Of a DNA stretch of 64,000 nucleotides, positions 27,088 through 36,075 are shown one piece after another. This DNA comes from Rhizobium sp. PP-CC-3A-592 (lineage in GTDB: Bacteria > Pseudomonadota > Alphaproteobacteria > Rhizobiales > Rhizobiaceae). The notes under the pieces are model-generated. The model was given only the letters and a program-made list of their open reading frames with translations. It was not told where the DNA came from and searched no databases. Position 1 is the first letter of the stretch. Each line of letters opens with the position of its first letter. The stretch spans positions 1,216,009 to 1,280,008 of the forward strand of contig NZ_QJSR01000001.1 in NCBI RefSeq assembly GCF_003217095.1, read 5' to 3'. A program made the position numbers and the translations under genes.

Positions 27088-27801
27088 ATGACCTCGATCG
27101 ACCGACTGCCGACCATCGACGATTTCGCCCATGTCACCGAATGGGTGTTCGACATGGACAACACGCTCTACCCGCATCGCGTCAACCTGTTCTCGCAGAT
27201 CGACCGCAACATGACGGCCTTTGTGGCCGACCTGCTGCAGATGGAGCCGGCCGATGCGAAGCTGCTGCAGAAGCGGTATTACCGCGACCACGGCACGACG
27301 CTGAAGGGCCTGATGGTCAATCACGGTATCGACCCGAACGACTTCCTGCAGAAGGCGCATGCGATCGACTACAACGTCATCCCGCCCGATCCGGGGCTGG
27401 GCGATGCGATCAAGGCGCTGCCGGGGCGAAAGTTCATCTTTACCAACGGCACGGTGGTGCATGCGCAGATGGCGGCGCGGGCGCTCGGCATTCTCGATCA
27501 TTTCGACGATATCTTCGACATCGTCGCGGCCGACTACGTGCCGAAGCCGGCGGGCGCGACCTATGACAAGTTCGCGAGCCTCAACCGCGTCGATACCCGC
27601 AATGCCGCCATGTTCGAGGACCTGCCGCGCAACCTGACGGTGCCCAAGGCGCTCGGCATGAAGACGGTTCTCCTGGTGCCGCAGAATTTCGAGTACGAAT
27701 TCGCGGAGGCCTGGGAGCAGAGCGAAGATGGGAACGCGGATATCGACTTCGTGACAGAAGACCTTGCCGGCTTCCTGCGCAGGCTCGTACGCTCCGCTTG
27801 A
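27088..27801 (+). CDS. Pyrimidine 5'-nucleotidase (HAD superfamily)
   Basis: A 237-residue HAD-IA hydrolase of the pyrimidine 5'-nucleotidase type (yeast Sdt1-like), which dephosphorylates UMP/CMP and related compounds. HAD motif I is VFDMDNTLYPHR near residue 18, motif II is FTNGT near 120, motif III Lys is in YVPKPAG near 160 and motif IV is MFEDLPRNL near 180. The ATG at 27088 is chosen over one 66 bp upstream because family homology starts at MTSIDRLP. Nucleotide specificity is inferred. Confidence 0.87.
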   Translation: MTSIDRLPTIDDFAHVTEWVFDMDNTLYPHRVNLFSQIDRNMTAFVADLLQMEPADAKLLQKRYYRDHGTTLKGLMVNHGIDPNDFLQKAHAIDYNVIPPDPGLGDAIKALPGRKFIFTNGTVVHAQMAARALGILDHFDDIFDIVAADYVPKPAGATYDKFASLNRVDTRNAAMFEDLPRNLTVPKALGMKTVLLVPQNFEYEFAEAWEQSEDGNADIDFVTEDLAGFLRRLVRSA

Positions 27802-27987
27802 GCCAGCGCCCTGCCTTCATTACCGAAGTTTAACTGGTGCCGGGCGGCGTCTCCTCTATCATTGTGCTCAGGGACGAACATGCTGCGGTCAGCCCTGCGA
27901 TAAAGCGGCACCGCATCCCCAAGCACAGCAAGCGGCCACATCCTGCCTGTCGGGATGATGGCGCATGTTTCTAGACAAGGACGACTT

Positions 27988-28506
27988 ATGACCAAGAAAA
28001 CCCTCATCCTCGGCCTTTCCGCCGTCGCCATCGCCGCCTCGGCCTTGGCAACACCGTCCTTCGCCGCCAAGCACAATGGCCCGACGCGCGAGCAGCGCGC
28101 CGAGTGGATGATCAAGCAGCTGGATACGGACAAGGACGGCAAGGTTTCGCGCAGCGAAGCCGATGCCGCGGCATCGCGCGCCTTTGCCGCCTTCGATACC
28201 GACAAGAACGGGCAGGTCACACCCGACGAGGTGAAGGCCAAGCGCGAAGCCTTCAAGGCGGCGCGTGCCGAGATGCGCAAGGCGGACAAGGGCCCGGAGC
28301 GCCAGGAAGCCCGCGCCAAGCTGCAGGAACTGCGCCCGGCCATGATCCCCGCCATGGGCCCGCGCATGTTCAAGCAGGCGGATAGTGACAAGAACGGCTC
28401 GCTCTCGCTGGCCGAGGTGACGGCAGCTGCCGGCGAACGCTTCCAGAAGCGGGACGCGAACGGCGACGGCTTCATCGATGCGGCCGATCTGACCCGGAAG
28501 ATCTGA
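27988..28506 (+). CDS. Secreted EF-hand calcium-binding protein
   Basis: A 172-residue exported protein with a signal peptide (residues 1-27, cleaved after PSFA) and four EF-hand-like loops at 46-57, 70-81, 132-143 and 156-167. Each has Asp/Asn at positions 1, 3 and 5 and Glu or Asp at 12. The loops are paired (two and two) around a basic helical linker at 82-128. A role in periplasmic calcium binding or buffering is likely; a specific partner is not known. AAGGA lies 7 nt before the ATG. A terminator follows. Confidence 0.88.
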   Translation: MTKKTLILGLSAVAIAASALATPSFAAKHNGPTREQRAEWMIKQLDTDKDGKVSRSEADAAASRAFAAFDTDKNGQVTPDEVKAKREAFKAARAEMRKADKGPERQEARAKLQELRPAMIPAMGPRMFKQADSDKNGSLSLAEVTAAAGERFQKRDANGDGFIDAADLTRKI

Positions 28507-28536
28507 TCCCGGAAACGAAGCCTGCACTTCACATAG

Positions 28537-28563
28537 AAATGCCCCGGAGACGGGGCATTTTTC
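28537..28563 (+). terminator. Intrinsic terminator after the EF-hand gene
   Basis: A 10-bp perfect stem, AAATGCCCCG at 28537-28546 and CGGGGCATTT at 28551-28560, with a GAGA tetraloop and a T-run. It also faces the convergent flavin-binding gene. Confidence 0.9.
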
Positions 28564-28591
28564 GTTTCGACAGGGCTCTGCTTTCAGATGG

Positions 28592-29008
28592 TCACAGCGT
28601 GACTTCGCCTTCGTCCTCGCCGTCCCAATAGTGCGCGCGCTCGGCAACGACCTTGATCATCACCAGACCTTCGGTGTCGATGCCGTCGGCAAACCACTTG
28701 TCGATATCGGCAGACCAGTGTTCCTGGAAGGCTTGCCTGTCACGGATGAGGTCGGCCTTGCCTTCCACGGCTACCAGAAAGGCCTTGGCCCCCTGAAAGG
28801 CGAGAGCGACCTTGGGGTCGGCCTTGATGTCGTCCACCATGCGGGTATCGTCGAGCGTGAAGTAGTAGGAGCTGCCGTCGTAATCGACGTTGCGGTTGTT
28901 GCTCATTGGCCGGCCGGCGATCGCGCCGGCATCCGTGTGCGTCGAGAGCATGCAGATGTCGATGTCGCGCATCTTTTCGGCGAGGTCGGCAAGGGTCTTG
29001 TTGGTCAT
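28592..29008 (-). CDS. Pyridoxamine 5'-phosphate oxidase-like protein (general stress protein 26 type)
   Basis: A 138-residue split-barrel flavin-binding protein. The opening helix LADLAEKMRDIDICML, the strand GAIAGRPMSNNRN near residue 27 and YYFTLDDTRMVDDI near 47 match the GSP26 branch, which binds FMN or F420 and is often stress-induced. No enzymatic reaction can be assigned. GAGGAG precedes the ATG. It is convergent with the EF-hand gene. Confidence 0.85.
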   Translation of the reverse strand: MTNKTLADLAEKMRDIDICMLSTHTDAGAIAGRPMSNNRNVDYDGSSYYFTLDDTRMVDDIKADPKVALAFQGAKAFLVAVEGKADLIRDRQAFQEHWSADIDKWFADGIDTEGLVMIKVVAERAHYWDGEDEGEVTL

Positions 29009-29089
29009 AGCTTCAGTCTCCTCTTCGTGACCGAGGAGAACGCAGGCCAGACCAACTTGTTGCCTGCCGCTTCCGGGCGAAAGGACGCT

Positions 29090-29989
29090 CTATCTCTCGC
29101 CGGACGCGAGCGGCAGGGATGCGGGATCGACGCTGCCGTAGAAGCGGGCGATGATGTCCCAGGCCTCGTCGGCGGTATCCACGAACTGGATCAGATCGAC
29201 ATCCCCCGGCGCGATGGTGCCGAAGGCGGCGAGAGCGTCGAAATCGACGATGGAGCGCCAGAACGTTTCACCGAACAGAATGAGCGGCACCAGCGCCATG
29301 CGCCCCGTCTGCATCAGCGTGATCGTCTCGAACAGTTCGTCCAGCGTGCCGAAGCCGCCCGGGAAGACCGTCACGGCCTTGGCGCGCACGAGGAAGTGCA
29401 TCTTGCGGATCGCGAAATAGTGGAAGTTGAAGCTGAGGTCCGGCGTGACGTAGGGATTGGGCGCCTGCTCGTGCGGCAGTACGATGTTCAGCCCGATCGA
29501 CGGCGCGCCGACATCGGCCGCGCCGCGATTGCCCGCCTCCATGACGCCCGGCCCGCCGCCCGTGACGACGACGAACTCCTTGTAGCCGGATTGCGCCGAA
29601 TGCTCCGCGCAGAGCCGCGCGAACTTGCGGGCCTCGTCGTAATAGACGGAGGCTGCCGTCAGGTTCTCGCGCTGCGTCTCGTTCTTGGCCGCCCAGGCAT
29701 CCTTGCCGGGCTCGGGAATACGGGCGCCGCCGAACATGACGACGGTGGAGGTGATGCCGCGCTCGGCCAGCGCCATCTCGGTCTTCAGCAGTTCGAGCTG
29801 AAGGCGGATCGGCCGCAGTTCCTCGCGGCAGAGAAAGTCCTCGTCGGCATAGGCCAGACGATAGGACGGCGAGAGCGATTGCGGGGTTTTTTCGACACTG
29901 GCGGCACGGGTCCGTGCCTGCGCGCTGTCTGCAAGGGGATCCCAGACCCCGTCCTTACGCCGCAAATTCCGCTTCTTCATCCGTGTCAT
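29090..29989 (-). CDS. LOG family Rossmann protein (TIGR00730-like)
   Basis: A 299-residue LOG/lysine-decarboxylase-like protein. The core motifs GGGPGVMEAGNRGA near residue 155 and PGGFGTLDE near 225 are intact. LOG proteins release free cytokinin base by phosphoribohydrolysis; longer bacterial members, such as PpnN-like enzymes, hydrolyse nucleoside monophosphates. This one carries an approximately 90-residue basic N-terminal extension (KKRNLRRKDG) before the fold, so the substrate is uncertain. The start at 29987-29989 is chosen; an ATG 9 bp downstream is also possible. Confidence 0.85.
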   Translation of the reverse strand: MTRMKKRNLRRKDGVWDPLADSAQARTRAASVEKTPQSLSPSYRLAYADEDFLCREELRPIRLQLELLKTEMALAERGITSTVVMFGGARIPEPGKDAWAAKNETQRENLTAASVYYDEARKFARLCAEHSAQSGYKEFVVVTGGGPGVMEAGNRGAADVGAPSIGLNIVLPHEQAPNPYVTPDLSFNFHYFAIRKMHFLVRAKAVTVFPGGFGTLDELFETITLMQTGRMALVPLILFGETFWRSIVDFDALAAFGTIAPGDVDLIQFVDTADEAWDIIARFYGSVDPASLPLASGER

Positions 29990-30156
29990 GGGGTCTCGTC
30001 TCCAACGCAGGCCGCGGCAACGGCCGGCGAATCTCATCACTTACGTTCCCGTGACATAGACCGTGCCTCCCGGTGCGCCGCAACCGAAAAACGCTTCAAA
30101 TCTCGGGCATCATGCTCTACAGCGTTGGAAATCAGCCCGGATTTTTAGGATTTGCG

Positions 30157-31014
30157 ATGACCTCCCACGATCTTGCCTTTCTCGCTTCCACGATCGAGAC
30201 CGCCTTCGACAACCGCGATGCGGTGACGACTGGCACGAAGGGCGAGGTGCGCGACGCCGTTGAAACGGCGCTGAACCTGCTGGACAGCGGCAAGGTCCGC
30301 GTGGCGGAGCGCGCATCGGACGGCAACTGGACGGTCAACCAGTGGCTCAAGAAGGCGGTTCTCCTCTCCTTCCGCCTCAACCCGATGGAAATCGTCAAGG
30401 GCGGCCCCGGTGGCTCGACCTGGTGGGACAAGGTGCCCTCCAAGTTCGACGGCTGGAGCGCGAACGAATTCGAGAATGCCGGCTTCCGCGCCGTGCCGAA
30501 CTGCGTCGTACGCCGCTCGGCCTATATCGCGCCGAACGCCATCCTGATGCCGTCCTTCGTCAACCTCGGCGCCTATGTCGGCGAGGGCACGATGGTGGAT
30601 ACCTGGGCCACCGTCGGCTCCTGCGCCCAGATCGGCGCTCATGTGCACCTGTCCGGCGGCGTCGGTATCGGCGGCGTGCTGGAGCCCATGCAGGCCGGCC
30701 CGACCATCATCGAGGACAATTGCTTCATCGGTGCGCGTTCGGAAGTCGTGGAAGGCTGCATCGTCCGGGAAGGCTCCGTCCTCGGCATGGGCGTCTTCAT
30801 CGGAAAATCCACCCGCATCGTGGATCGCGCCACCGGCGAGATCACCTATGGCGAAGTCCCACCCTACTCCGTCGTCGTGGCCGGTGCTCTGGCATCTGAC
30901 AAGGTGATGGGCAACGGCCAGCCGGCACCGGCGCTCTATTGCGCCGTGATCGTCAAGCGTGTGGATGAGAAGACCCGCTCGAAGACGGGGATCAACGAGC
31001 TGCTGCGCGACTGA
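30157..31014 (+). CDS. dapD: 2,3,4,5-tetrahydropyridine-2,6-dicarboxylate N-succinyltransferase
   Basis: Transfers succinyl from succinyl-CoA to tetrahydrodipicolinate in lysine/diaminopimelate synthesis. 285 residues with an N-terminal helical domain and a left-handed beta-helix of hexapeptide repeats (about 105-230, e.g. [20 protein letters not shown]). The ATG at 30157 has AGGA about 7 nt before it and matches the family N-terminus MTSHDLAFL; an upstream in-frame ATG adds 28 unrelated residues. dapE, the later pathway step, lies 3.8 kb away. Confidence 0.96.
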   Translation: MTSHDLAFLASTIETAFDNRDAVTTGTKGEVRDAVETALNLLDSGKVRVAERASDGNWTVNQWLKKAVLLSFRLNPMEIVKGGPGGSTWWDKVPSKFDGWSANEFENAGFRAVPNCVVRRSAYIAPNAILMPSFVNLGAYVGEGTMVDTWATVGSCAQIGAHVHLSGGVGIGGVLEPMQAGPTIIEDNCFIGARSEVVEGCIVREGSVLGMGVFIGKSTRIVDRATGEITYGEVPPYSVVVAGALASDKVMGNGQPAPALYCAVIVKRVDEKTRSKTGINELLRD

Positions 31015-31035
31015 GGTCGACTTGCATAAAGCGCC

Positions 31036-32211
31036 TCAGCGAAGCGGGATCCGGCAGGTAAAGCAGGTTTCCGCGTCGTTCGACGTGACGTCGATCGTGC
31101 CGCCATGCGCCTTGACGATCTCCGAGGCGATATAGAGCCCGAGGCCCAATCCTTCGCGACCATGCTCGACGGTGGCGCGGACGAAGGGCTTGAACAGGTC
31201 GCGTCGGACGGCCTGTGGGATCTGCTTGCCCGAATTGGTGACGCTGACGATGAACTCGCGTCCGACCTCCGCCGTTCTCACCCGGATCGGGCTATCGGCG
31301 TTGCCATGAGTCAGTGCATTTGCCACGAGATTGGATACGAGCTGGCCCATGCGGCCTTCGTCGCAGCGCACGAGGCAATCGCTGAAGTCGGTCTCGATCG
31401 ACCGGCCGGGATTGGCGATGCTGAGTTCGGCAACCACATGCTCCAGCACCGGGCGCAGCGGCACGCGCTCGGCCTGCTCCACCGCCAGCCCGCCGCCCAG
31501 GCGCCCGCGCGCAAAATCCAGGACATTGTCGATGAGCCCCGACATGCGGACGACACTGGCACGCATGAGCTCCACCACGGTCTTCGATTTGTCGCTGAGG
31601 TCGGTGCGGGCGAGCATGCGCGTACCGGCATCGATCGAGGCCAGGGGATTGCGCAGGTCGTGGCCGAGAACGGCGATGAACTGTTCGCGCAGTTCGTTCG
31701 CATGCCGGTCCTGCTCCATCTTGCGACGGGCATCGACGTGGAAGGCGATCAGTTCGGCGAACAGCCTGAACATATCGACGATCTCAGGCGTGTTCAGCTT
31801 GTTGGGTGCGGGATCGATGGCGCAGAGCGTACCGAAGAAGGAGCCGTCCGAGAGAAGGATCGGGGCGGAGATGTAGCTCTGGAAGCCGTATTGCGCCGGC
31901 GTGTGGTGACAGGCGAATTCCGGGTCCTCGGCCACATGCTCGATGATGACGACCTCGCGATGATCGCGGATCTCGTTGCAGATGGTCGTCTCGATGGCGA
32001 GTTCATTGCCGGGGGTGAGGCCGAAGTCGATCTTGTCGAGAACGCCGCAAGCGATCCACCGGCTTTCCGTGACGCGGGCGACGGCTGCAAAGCCCATCCC
32101 GGTGACGCGGCAGACGACATCCAGAACTTTCGGTACGGCATCGATCCTGGAGACGATATCGACGGATTCGGCGGCCAGATCGGGCAACGGTACACTCTCG
32201 GAACAGAACAT
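31036..32211 (-). CDS. GAF-domain sensor histidine kinase, soluble
   Basis: A 391-residue cytoplasmic sensor kinase. A GAF domain occupies residues about 20-160 (CNEIRDHREVVII and FGTLCAIDP are typical), followed by HisKA with phospho-acceptor His184 in LGHDLRNPL, and an HATPase domain with NLVANALTHGNA and GREGLGLGLYIA. No membrane segment is present. The start at 32209-32211 (MFCSESVPL) is inferred from where GAF homology begins; the ribosome site is poor. No response regulator is adjacent, so it is an orphan kinase near an aldo/keto reductase gene. Confidence 0.85.
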   Translation of the reverse strand: MFCSESVPLPDLAAESVDIVSRIDAVPKVLDVVCRVTGMGFAAVARVTESRWIACGVLDKIDFGLTPGNELAIETTICNEIRDHREVVIIEHVAEDPEFACHHTPAQYGFQSYISAPILLSDGSFFGTLCAIDPAPNKLNTPEIVDMFRLFAELIAFHVDARRKMEQDRHANELREQFIAVLGHDLRNPLASIDAGTRMLARTDLSDKSKTVVELMRASVVRMSGLIDNVLDFARGRLGGGLAVEQAERVPLRPVLEHVVAELSIANPGRSIETDFSDCLVRCDEGRMGQLVSNLVANALTHGNADSPIRVRTAEVGREFIVSVTNSGKQIPQAVRRDLFKPFVRATVEHGREGLGLGLYIASEIVKAHGGTIDVTSNDAETCFTCRIPLR

Positions 32212-32305
32212 TAGACGTGGTTGATAGGGTAACCTTTCGCACACCCACAAGCAATGGGCGCAACGGAGCATCTTCCCTGATGACGCTCCGTTGATGTAGG
32301 AATAT

Positions 32306-33346
32306 CTAACGTTTGAAAGGCTCGGGACGCCGGTTGGCGGCCTGCCGCGCCAGCATCCAGCCGGGATACTCCGGGGTAAGCGCGCTGACCGTGTCGAGCC
32401 GATCAAGATCCTCGGCATCCAGCCGAACCTCGGTGGCCTTCAGGTTCTGCTCCAGCTGTTCCAGCCGTTTGGCGCCAATGATGACAGTGCTGACGAAGGG
32501 CTTGGCGAGAATATAGGCGAGCGCGATCTCGGCGACGCTGACACCATGCTTTTCACCGACCTCGCGCATGGCGGCGACACAGGCCCAGGCACGATCCTTG
32601 TCGACGGGCGGAAAGTCGAAGATGGCGCGGCGGCCCTCGCCGTTTCCGGGTGCGCCCGGGCCATACTTGCCGGACAGGAGCCCGCCGGCCAGCGGCGACC
32701 AGACCATAAGGCCGAGCTTTTCCTCCAGCAGCAAGGGAGCAAGATCCCGCTCCAGATCACGCCCGGCAATCGAATAATAGGCCTGAAGACTATCGAAGCG
32801 GGCGTAGCCCTTGCGTTCGGAAATGCCGAGCGCCTTCGCGATCCGCCATGCCTGCCAGTTGGAAACGCCGATGTAACGCACGAGCCCGCGGGAGACGAGG
32901 TCGTCGAGCGCGCGCAGAGTCTCGTCGATCGGCGTGACGGGATCGGTGGCATGGATTTGGTAGAGGTCGATATGGTCGGTCTGCAGGCGATCGAGGCTCG
33001 CCTCGACCGAGTCCATGATATGGCCACGGGAGGCGCCCCGGTCGTTCGGCTTGTCGCTCATCACGCCGTAAACCTTGGTGGCGATGATCACGTCCTTGCG
33101 CGCGACCGCGTTGTTCTTCAGCGCCTGCCCCAGCAGCCGCTCCGACTGGCCGAAGGAATAGACGTCGGCGGTGTCGATGAAATTGATGCCGGCGGCCAGC
33201 GAGCGCTCGACGATGCGGTCGGCTGCGTCCTGGTCCACATCCGCGATCGGTCCCCATCGCGGATCGTCCGGCGAGCCGAAGGTCATCGTTCCCAGGCAGA
33301 GTTCGGAGACGAAGAGGCCGGTATTGCCAAGCTGGTTGTAGCGCAT
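32306..33346 (-). CDS. Aldo/keto reductase
   Basis: A 346-residue NADPH-dependent oxidoreductase of the AKR superfamily (YajO/IolS-like branch). It begins MRYNQLGNTGLFVSELCLG. The catalytic tetrad is visible: Asp and Tyr in DTADVYSFGQSE near residue 58, Lys in IIATKVYG near 90 and His in YQIHATDP near 130. The substrate is unknown. The gene lies between the orphan kinase and dmeF in the same direction, with 95-97 bp spacers. Confidence 0.88.
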   Translation of the reverse strand: MRYNQLGNTGLFVSELCLGTMTFGSPDDPRWGPIADVDQDAADRIVERSLAAGINFIDTADVYSFGQSERLLGQALKNNAVARKDVIIATKVYGVMSDKPNDRGASRGHIMDSVEASLDRLQTDHIDLYQIHATDPVTPIDETLRALDDLVSRGLVRYIGVSNWQAWRIAKALGISERKGYARFDSLQAYYSIAGRDLERDLAPLLLEEKLGLMVWSPLAGGLLSGKYGPGAPGNGEGRRAIFDFPPVDKDRAWACVAAMREVGEKHGVSVAEIALAYILAKPFVSTVIIGAKRLEQLEQNLKATEVRLDAEDLDRLDTVSALTPEYPGWMLARQAANRRPEPFKR

Positions 33347-33443
33347 GGTCTGTTCCCATCCTGTCGATATGGATCGTTTGGGTGCGTTCGGACCTACTAG
33401 CTAGAGGAGAGTACGCGCAGGTCCAGCGTCATTCTCCGTACGC

Positions 33444-34430
33444 TCAAGCCGCTTCGGTTCCTGCCGCCTCGACCTCGATCGTCACATGCGAAAGCTCGGT
33501 GATATGCGCGAGTTTCGCGCGGTAGAAGGCCGGGGGCTTCGGGCTTGCTGCCTGCAGCGCGACGATGGCGCCGTGATGGCCGGGGCCGAGCTGCCAGACG
33601 TGCAGGTCGGTGATCCTGACATCGCCATCCTGGACGGCGTGGCGGATTTCGTCCGGCAGGTCTTCGCCTGCGGGACCGTAATCGAGCAGAACTGCGCCAC
33701 TGTCGCGCAGGAGGCCGAACGACCAGCGGGCGATGACGAGCGCACCGACGATGCCGATGGCGGGATCGAGCCAGAGCCAGCCGTAAAGGCTGCCGAGAAC
33801 CAGCGCGGCGATGGCCAGGACCGAGGTCAGGGCATCGGCGAGCACATGAAGATAGGCGCCGCGCAGATTGTTATCCGTGTGGTGCGGGGCTTGCGAATGA
33901 TGATCGTGGTGGGGGTGATCGTGACCATGGGTGTGGTCATGATGGTGCCCGCCGTGACTGTGCCCGCCATGGTGATGATCGCCGCCGAGCAGCCAGGCGC
34001 AGAGGAGATTGACGGCTAGGCCGAGGGCTGCGACGGCGATCGCCTGATGAAAGTCGATCGACACCGGCGACCACAGCCGCAGCGCGCTTTCCCAGGCGAT
34101 GAACAAAGCGACGAGGGCCAGAACGATGGCGCTGGCAAAGCCTGCGAGATCGCCAAGCTTGCCCGTACCGAAGGTGAAGCGCGGGTTACGGGCATTGCGC
34201 CGGGCATAGACATAGGCAAGGGCCGTGATCAGCATGGCGGCGGCATGCGTGGACATGTGCCAGCCATCCGCGACCAGCGCCATGGATCCGAAGGCGGTTC
34301 CGGCAACGATTTCCGCGACCATCATGGCGGCGGTCAGCGCGATGACAATCCATGTGCGGCGCTCGTTGCGCGCGTGGTCGCGGCCAAGGAAGACGTGCTC
34401 GTGCGGGCTCGAAAGGCGGTTCTCGGTCAT
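33444..34430 (-). CDS. dmeF: Ni/Co efflux protein DmeF (cation diffusion facilitator)
   Basis: A 328-residue cation diffusion facilitator that exports divalent metal by proton antiport. Six membrane segments lie between residues about 25 and 240. The cytoplasmic-facing loop near 145-195 is extremely His-rich (repeated HHH/HDH clusters), as in DmeF and other Ni/Co/Zn members. The TM2 and TM5 metal-site residues include ADGWHM...H and HVLADALTS. The ATG overlaps the dmeR stop (ATGA). In Rhizobium leguminosarum DmeRF gives Ni and Co resistance. Confidence 0.92.
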   Translation of the reverse strand: MTENRLSSPHEHVFLGRDHARNERRTWIVIALTAAMMVAEIVAGTAFGSMALVADGWHMSTHAAAMLITALAYVYARRNARNPRFTFGTGKLGDLAGFASAIVLALVALFIAWESALRLWSPVSIDFHQAIAVAALGLAVNLLCAWLLGGDHHHGGHSHGGHHHDHTHGHDHPHHDHHSQAPHHTDNNLRGAYLHVLADALTSVLAIAALVLGSLYGWLWLDPAIGIVGALVIARWSFGLLRDSGAVLLDYGPAGEDLPDEIRHAVQDGDVRITDLHVWQLGPGHHGAIVALQAASPKPPAFYRAKLAHITELSHVTIEVEAAGTEAA

Positions 34431-34705
34431 TTCAGGTAGGTCCTCATCACCTCGATCAGATCTGCGGCGCCCCTCGCCCGCTCGGGATCGTCATCCGTAT
34501 CCGGATCGGCCACATGGTTGCGGATGTGGTCCTCGATCAGCTCGGCCGTCAGTCCGGTGACCGCACCGCGAACGGAGGCGACCTGGTTGAGGATGGTGCC
34601 ACAGGGCTCATCCGCCTCCAGCGCGCGTTCGATTGCCTCCAGCTGCCCCTTGAGGCGGCGGACGCGGGCGATCAGCTTGGTCTTGTTCTCCGACATATGC
34701 GACAT
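34427..34705 (-). CDS. dmeR: Ni/Co-responsive repressor DmeR (RcnR/FrmR family)
   Basis: A 92-residue all-helical metal-sensing repressor. With the start at 34703-34705 the protein begins MSH, and His3, Cys35, His60 and His64 fall at the same positions as the Ni/Co ligands of E. coli RcnR; this supports that start over an ATG 9 bp downstream. Conserved family core: LIARVRRLKGQ near 11 and ASVRGAVTGL near 43. It is cotranscribed with dmeF (4-bp overlap). A palindrome 3 bp before the start codon is the likely operator, giving autorepression. Confidence 0.93.
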   Translation of the reverse strand: MSHMSENKTKLIARVRRLKGQLEAIERALEADEPCGTILNQVASVRGAVTGLTAELIEDHIRNHVADPDTDDDPERARGAADLIEVMRTYLK

Positions 34706-34708
34706 AGC

Positions 34709-34725
34709 ATAGGGGGATACCCTAT
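34709..34725. promoter_or_regulatory. Candidate DmeR operator
   Basis: ATAGGG (34709-34714) and CCCTAT (34720-34725) form a 6-bp inverted repeat with a 5-bp spacer in a G-tract context, like RcnR/CsoR-type sites (G-tract flanked by AT). On the minus strand TTGCCC, 17 bp, then TATCCC suggest a promoter whose -10 overlaps the site. Confidence 0.7.
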
Positions 34726-34821
34726 ATCATTGTCTCGGGCAATCCGTTGCTGCATCAGCGAACTGCCGTGACAGCCGGAGAGCGATCGGCTACATCTTTG
34801 CGGAATCAACAGGCTGCCTTC

Positions 34822-36075
34822 ATGTCCCTTGCCGATCCCGCATCCTCCGCTCATTCCTCTTTCGCGCCTTCTTCCAGCGATCCGGTGGCCAATCTGGCCG
34901 CCCTCATCCGCTGCCCATCCGTGACGCCTGCAGAAGGCGGCGCGCTCGGGGTGCTCGATGCCATGCTGGCGCCGCTCGGCTTCTCAGTGAACCGCGTGCT
35001 CGCGCAGGAAGAGGGGACGCCCGATATCGAGAACCTCTATGCCCGGCTCGGCAGCCCCGGCGATCATCCCGGCGGTCCGCACCTGCTGTTTGCCGGCCAC
35101 ACCGACGTCGTGCCTGTCGGCGACGCGGCGGCGTGGACGCACCCGCCTTTTTCCGCCGCCATCGAAAATGGCATGATGTATGGCCGCGGTGCGGTCGACA
35201 TGAAGGGCGGCATTGCCTGCTTCATCGCCGCCGTCGCCCGTTACGTCGACCGGCACGGAGTGCCGAAGGGGGCGATCTCCCTTCTCATCACCGGTGACGA
35301 GGAAGGCCCCGCCATCAATGGCACCATCAAGCTGCTCGACTGGGCGAAGGCCCGCGGCGAGCGCTGGGACGCCTGCATCGTCGGCGAGCCGACCAATCCC
35401 GACCGGCTCGGCGACATGATCAAGATCGGCCGGCGCGGCTCGCTGTCGGGCACCGTCATGGTTCACGGCGTGCAGGGCCATGCCGCCTATCCGCATCTGG
35501 CAGACAGCCCGGTGCGGGGCGCGCTGCAGCTTGCAACCGCCCTCATGGATCCGCCCTTCGACGCGGGCACGGAAAACTTCCAGCCGTCGAACCTCGAGGT
35601 CACCAGCCTCGACGTCGGCAATCCCGCCGTCAACGTCATCCCGGCACGCGCGACCTTCCGCTTCAACATCCGCTTCAACGATACGTGGGACGCCGACAGC
35701 CTCAAGGCGGAGATCATCGCGCGGCTCGACCGGGCAGCCGCGGATGGCCCGCTCCGGCCGGGTCGCGATCCCGTTCGCTACGATCTCGTGTGGAACGAGC
35801 GGCCGAGCCACGTCTTCCTGACGCGCAGCAACCAGCTCATCTCGTCGCTCTCGTCCGCCGTCGAGGCTGTGACCGGCCGGCAGCCGGCGCTTTCGACCAC
35901 GGGCGGCACCTCGGATGCGCGCTTCATCAAGGACCATTGCCCGGTGGTGGAATTCGGGCTTGTAGGCCAGACGATGCATATGGTGGACGAGCGGGTCTCC
36001 GTTGCCGATCTGGAAACGCTGACCGGCATCTATCTCGCCTTTCTCGAACGCTGGTTCGACAATGCCGCAGCTTGA
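34822..36075 (+). CDS. dapE: Succinyl-diaminopimelate desuccinylase
   Basis: Zinc-dependent M20 hydrolase that removes succinate from N-succinyl-LL-diaminopimelate. 417 residues. Metal-site motifs are [12 protein letters not shown] near residue 90, [10 protein letters not shown] near 120, [11 protein letters not shown] near 155 and [11 protein letters not shown] near 185. Compared with the usual 375-400 residues it has a short Ser/Ala-rich N-terminal extension. The ATG at 34822 is chosen; an upstream in-frame ATG (34747) is less likely. Its 3' end overlaps the next gene by 14 bp. Confidence 0.93.
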   Translation: MSLADPASSAHSSFAPSSSDPVANLAALIRCPSVTPAEGGALGVLDAMLAPLGFSVNRVLAQEEGTPDIENLYARLGSPGDHPGGPHLLFAGHTDVVPVGDAAAWTHPPFSAAIENGMMYGRGAVDMKGGIACFIAAVARYVDRHGVPKGAISLLITGDEEGPAINGTIKLLDWAKARGERWDACIVGEPTNPDRLGDMIKIGRRGSLSGTVMVHGVQGHAAYPHLADSPVRGALQLATALMDPPFDAGTENFQPSNLEVTSLDVGNPAVNVIPARATFRFNIRFNDTWDADSLKAEIIARLDRAAADGPLRPGRDPVRYDLVWNERPSHVFLTRSNQLISSLSSAVEAVTGRQPALSTTGGTSDARFIKDHCPVVEFGLVGQTMHMVDERVSVADLETLTGIYLAFLERWFDNAAA

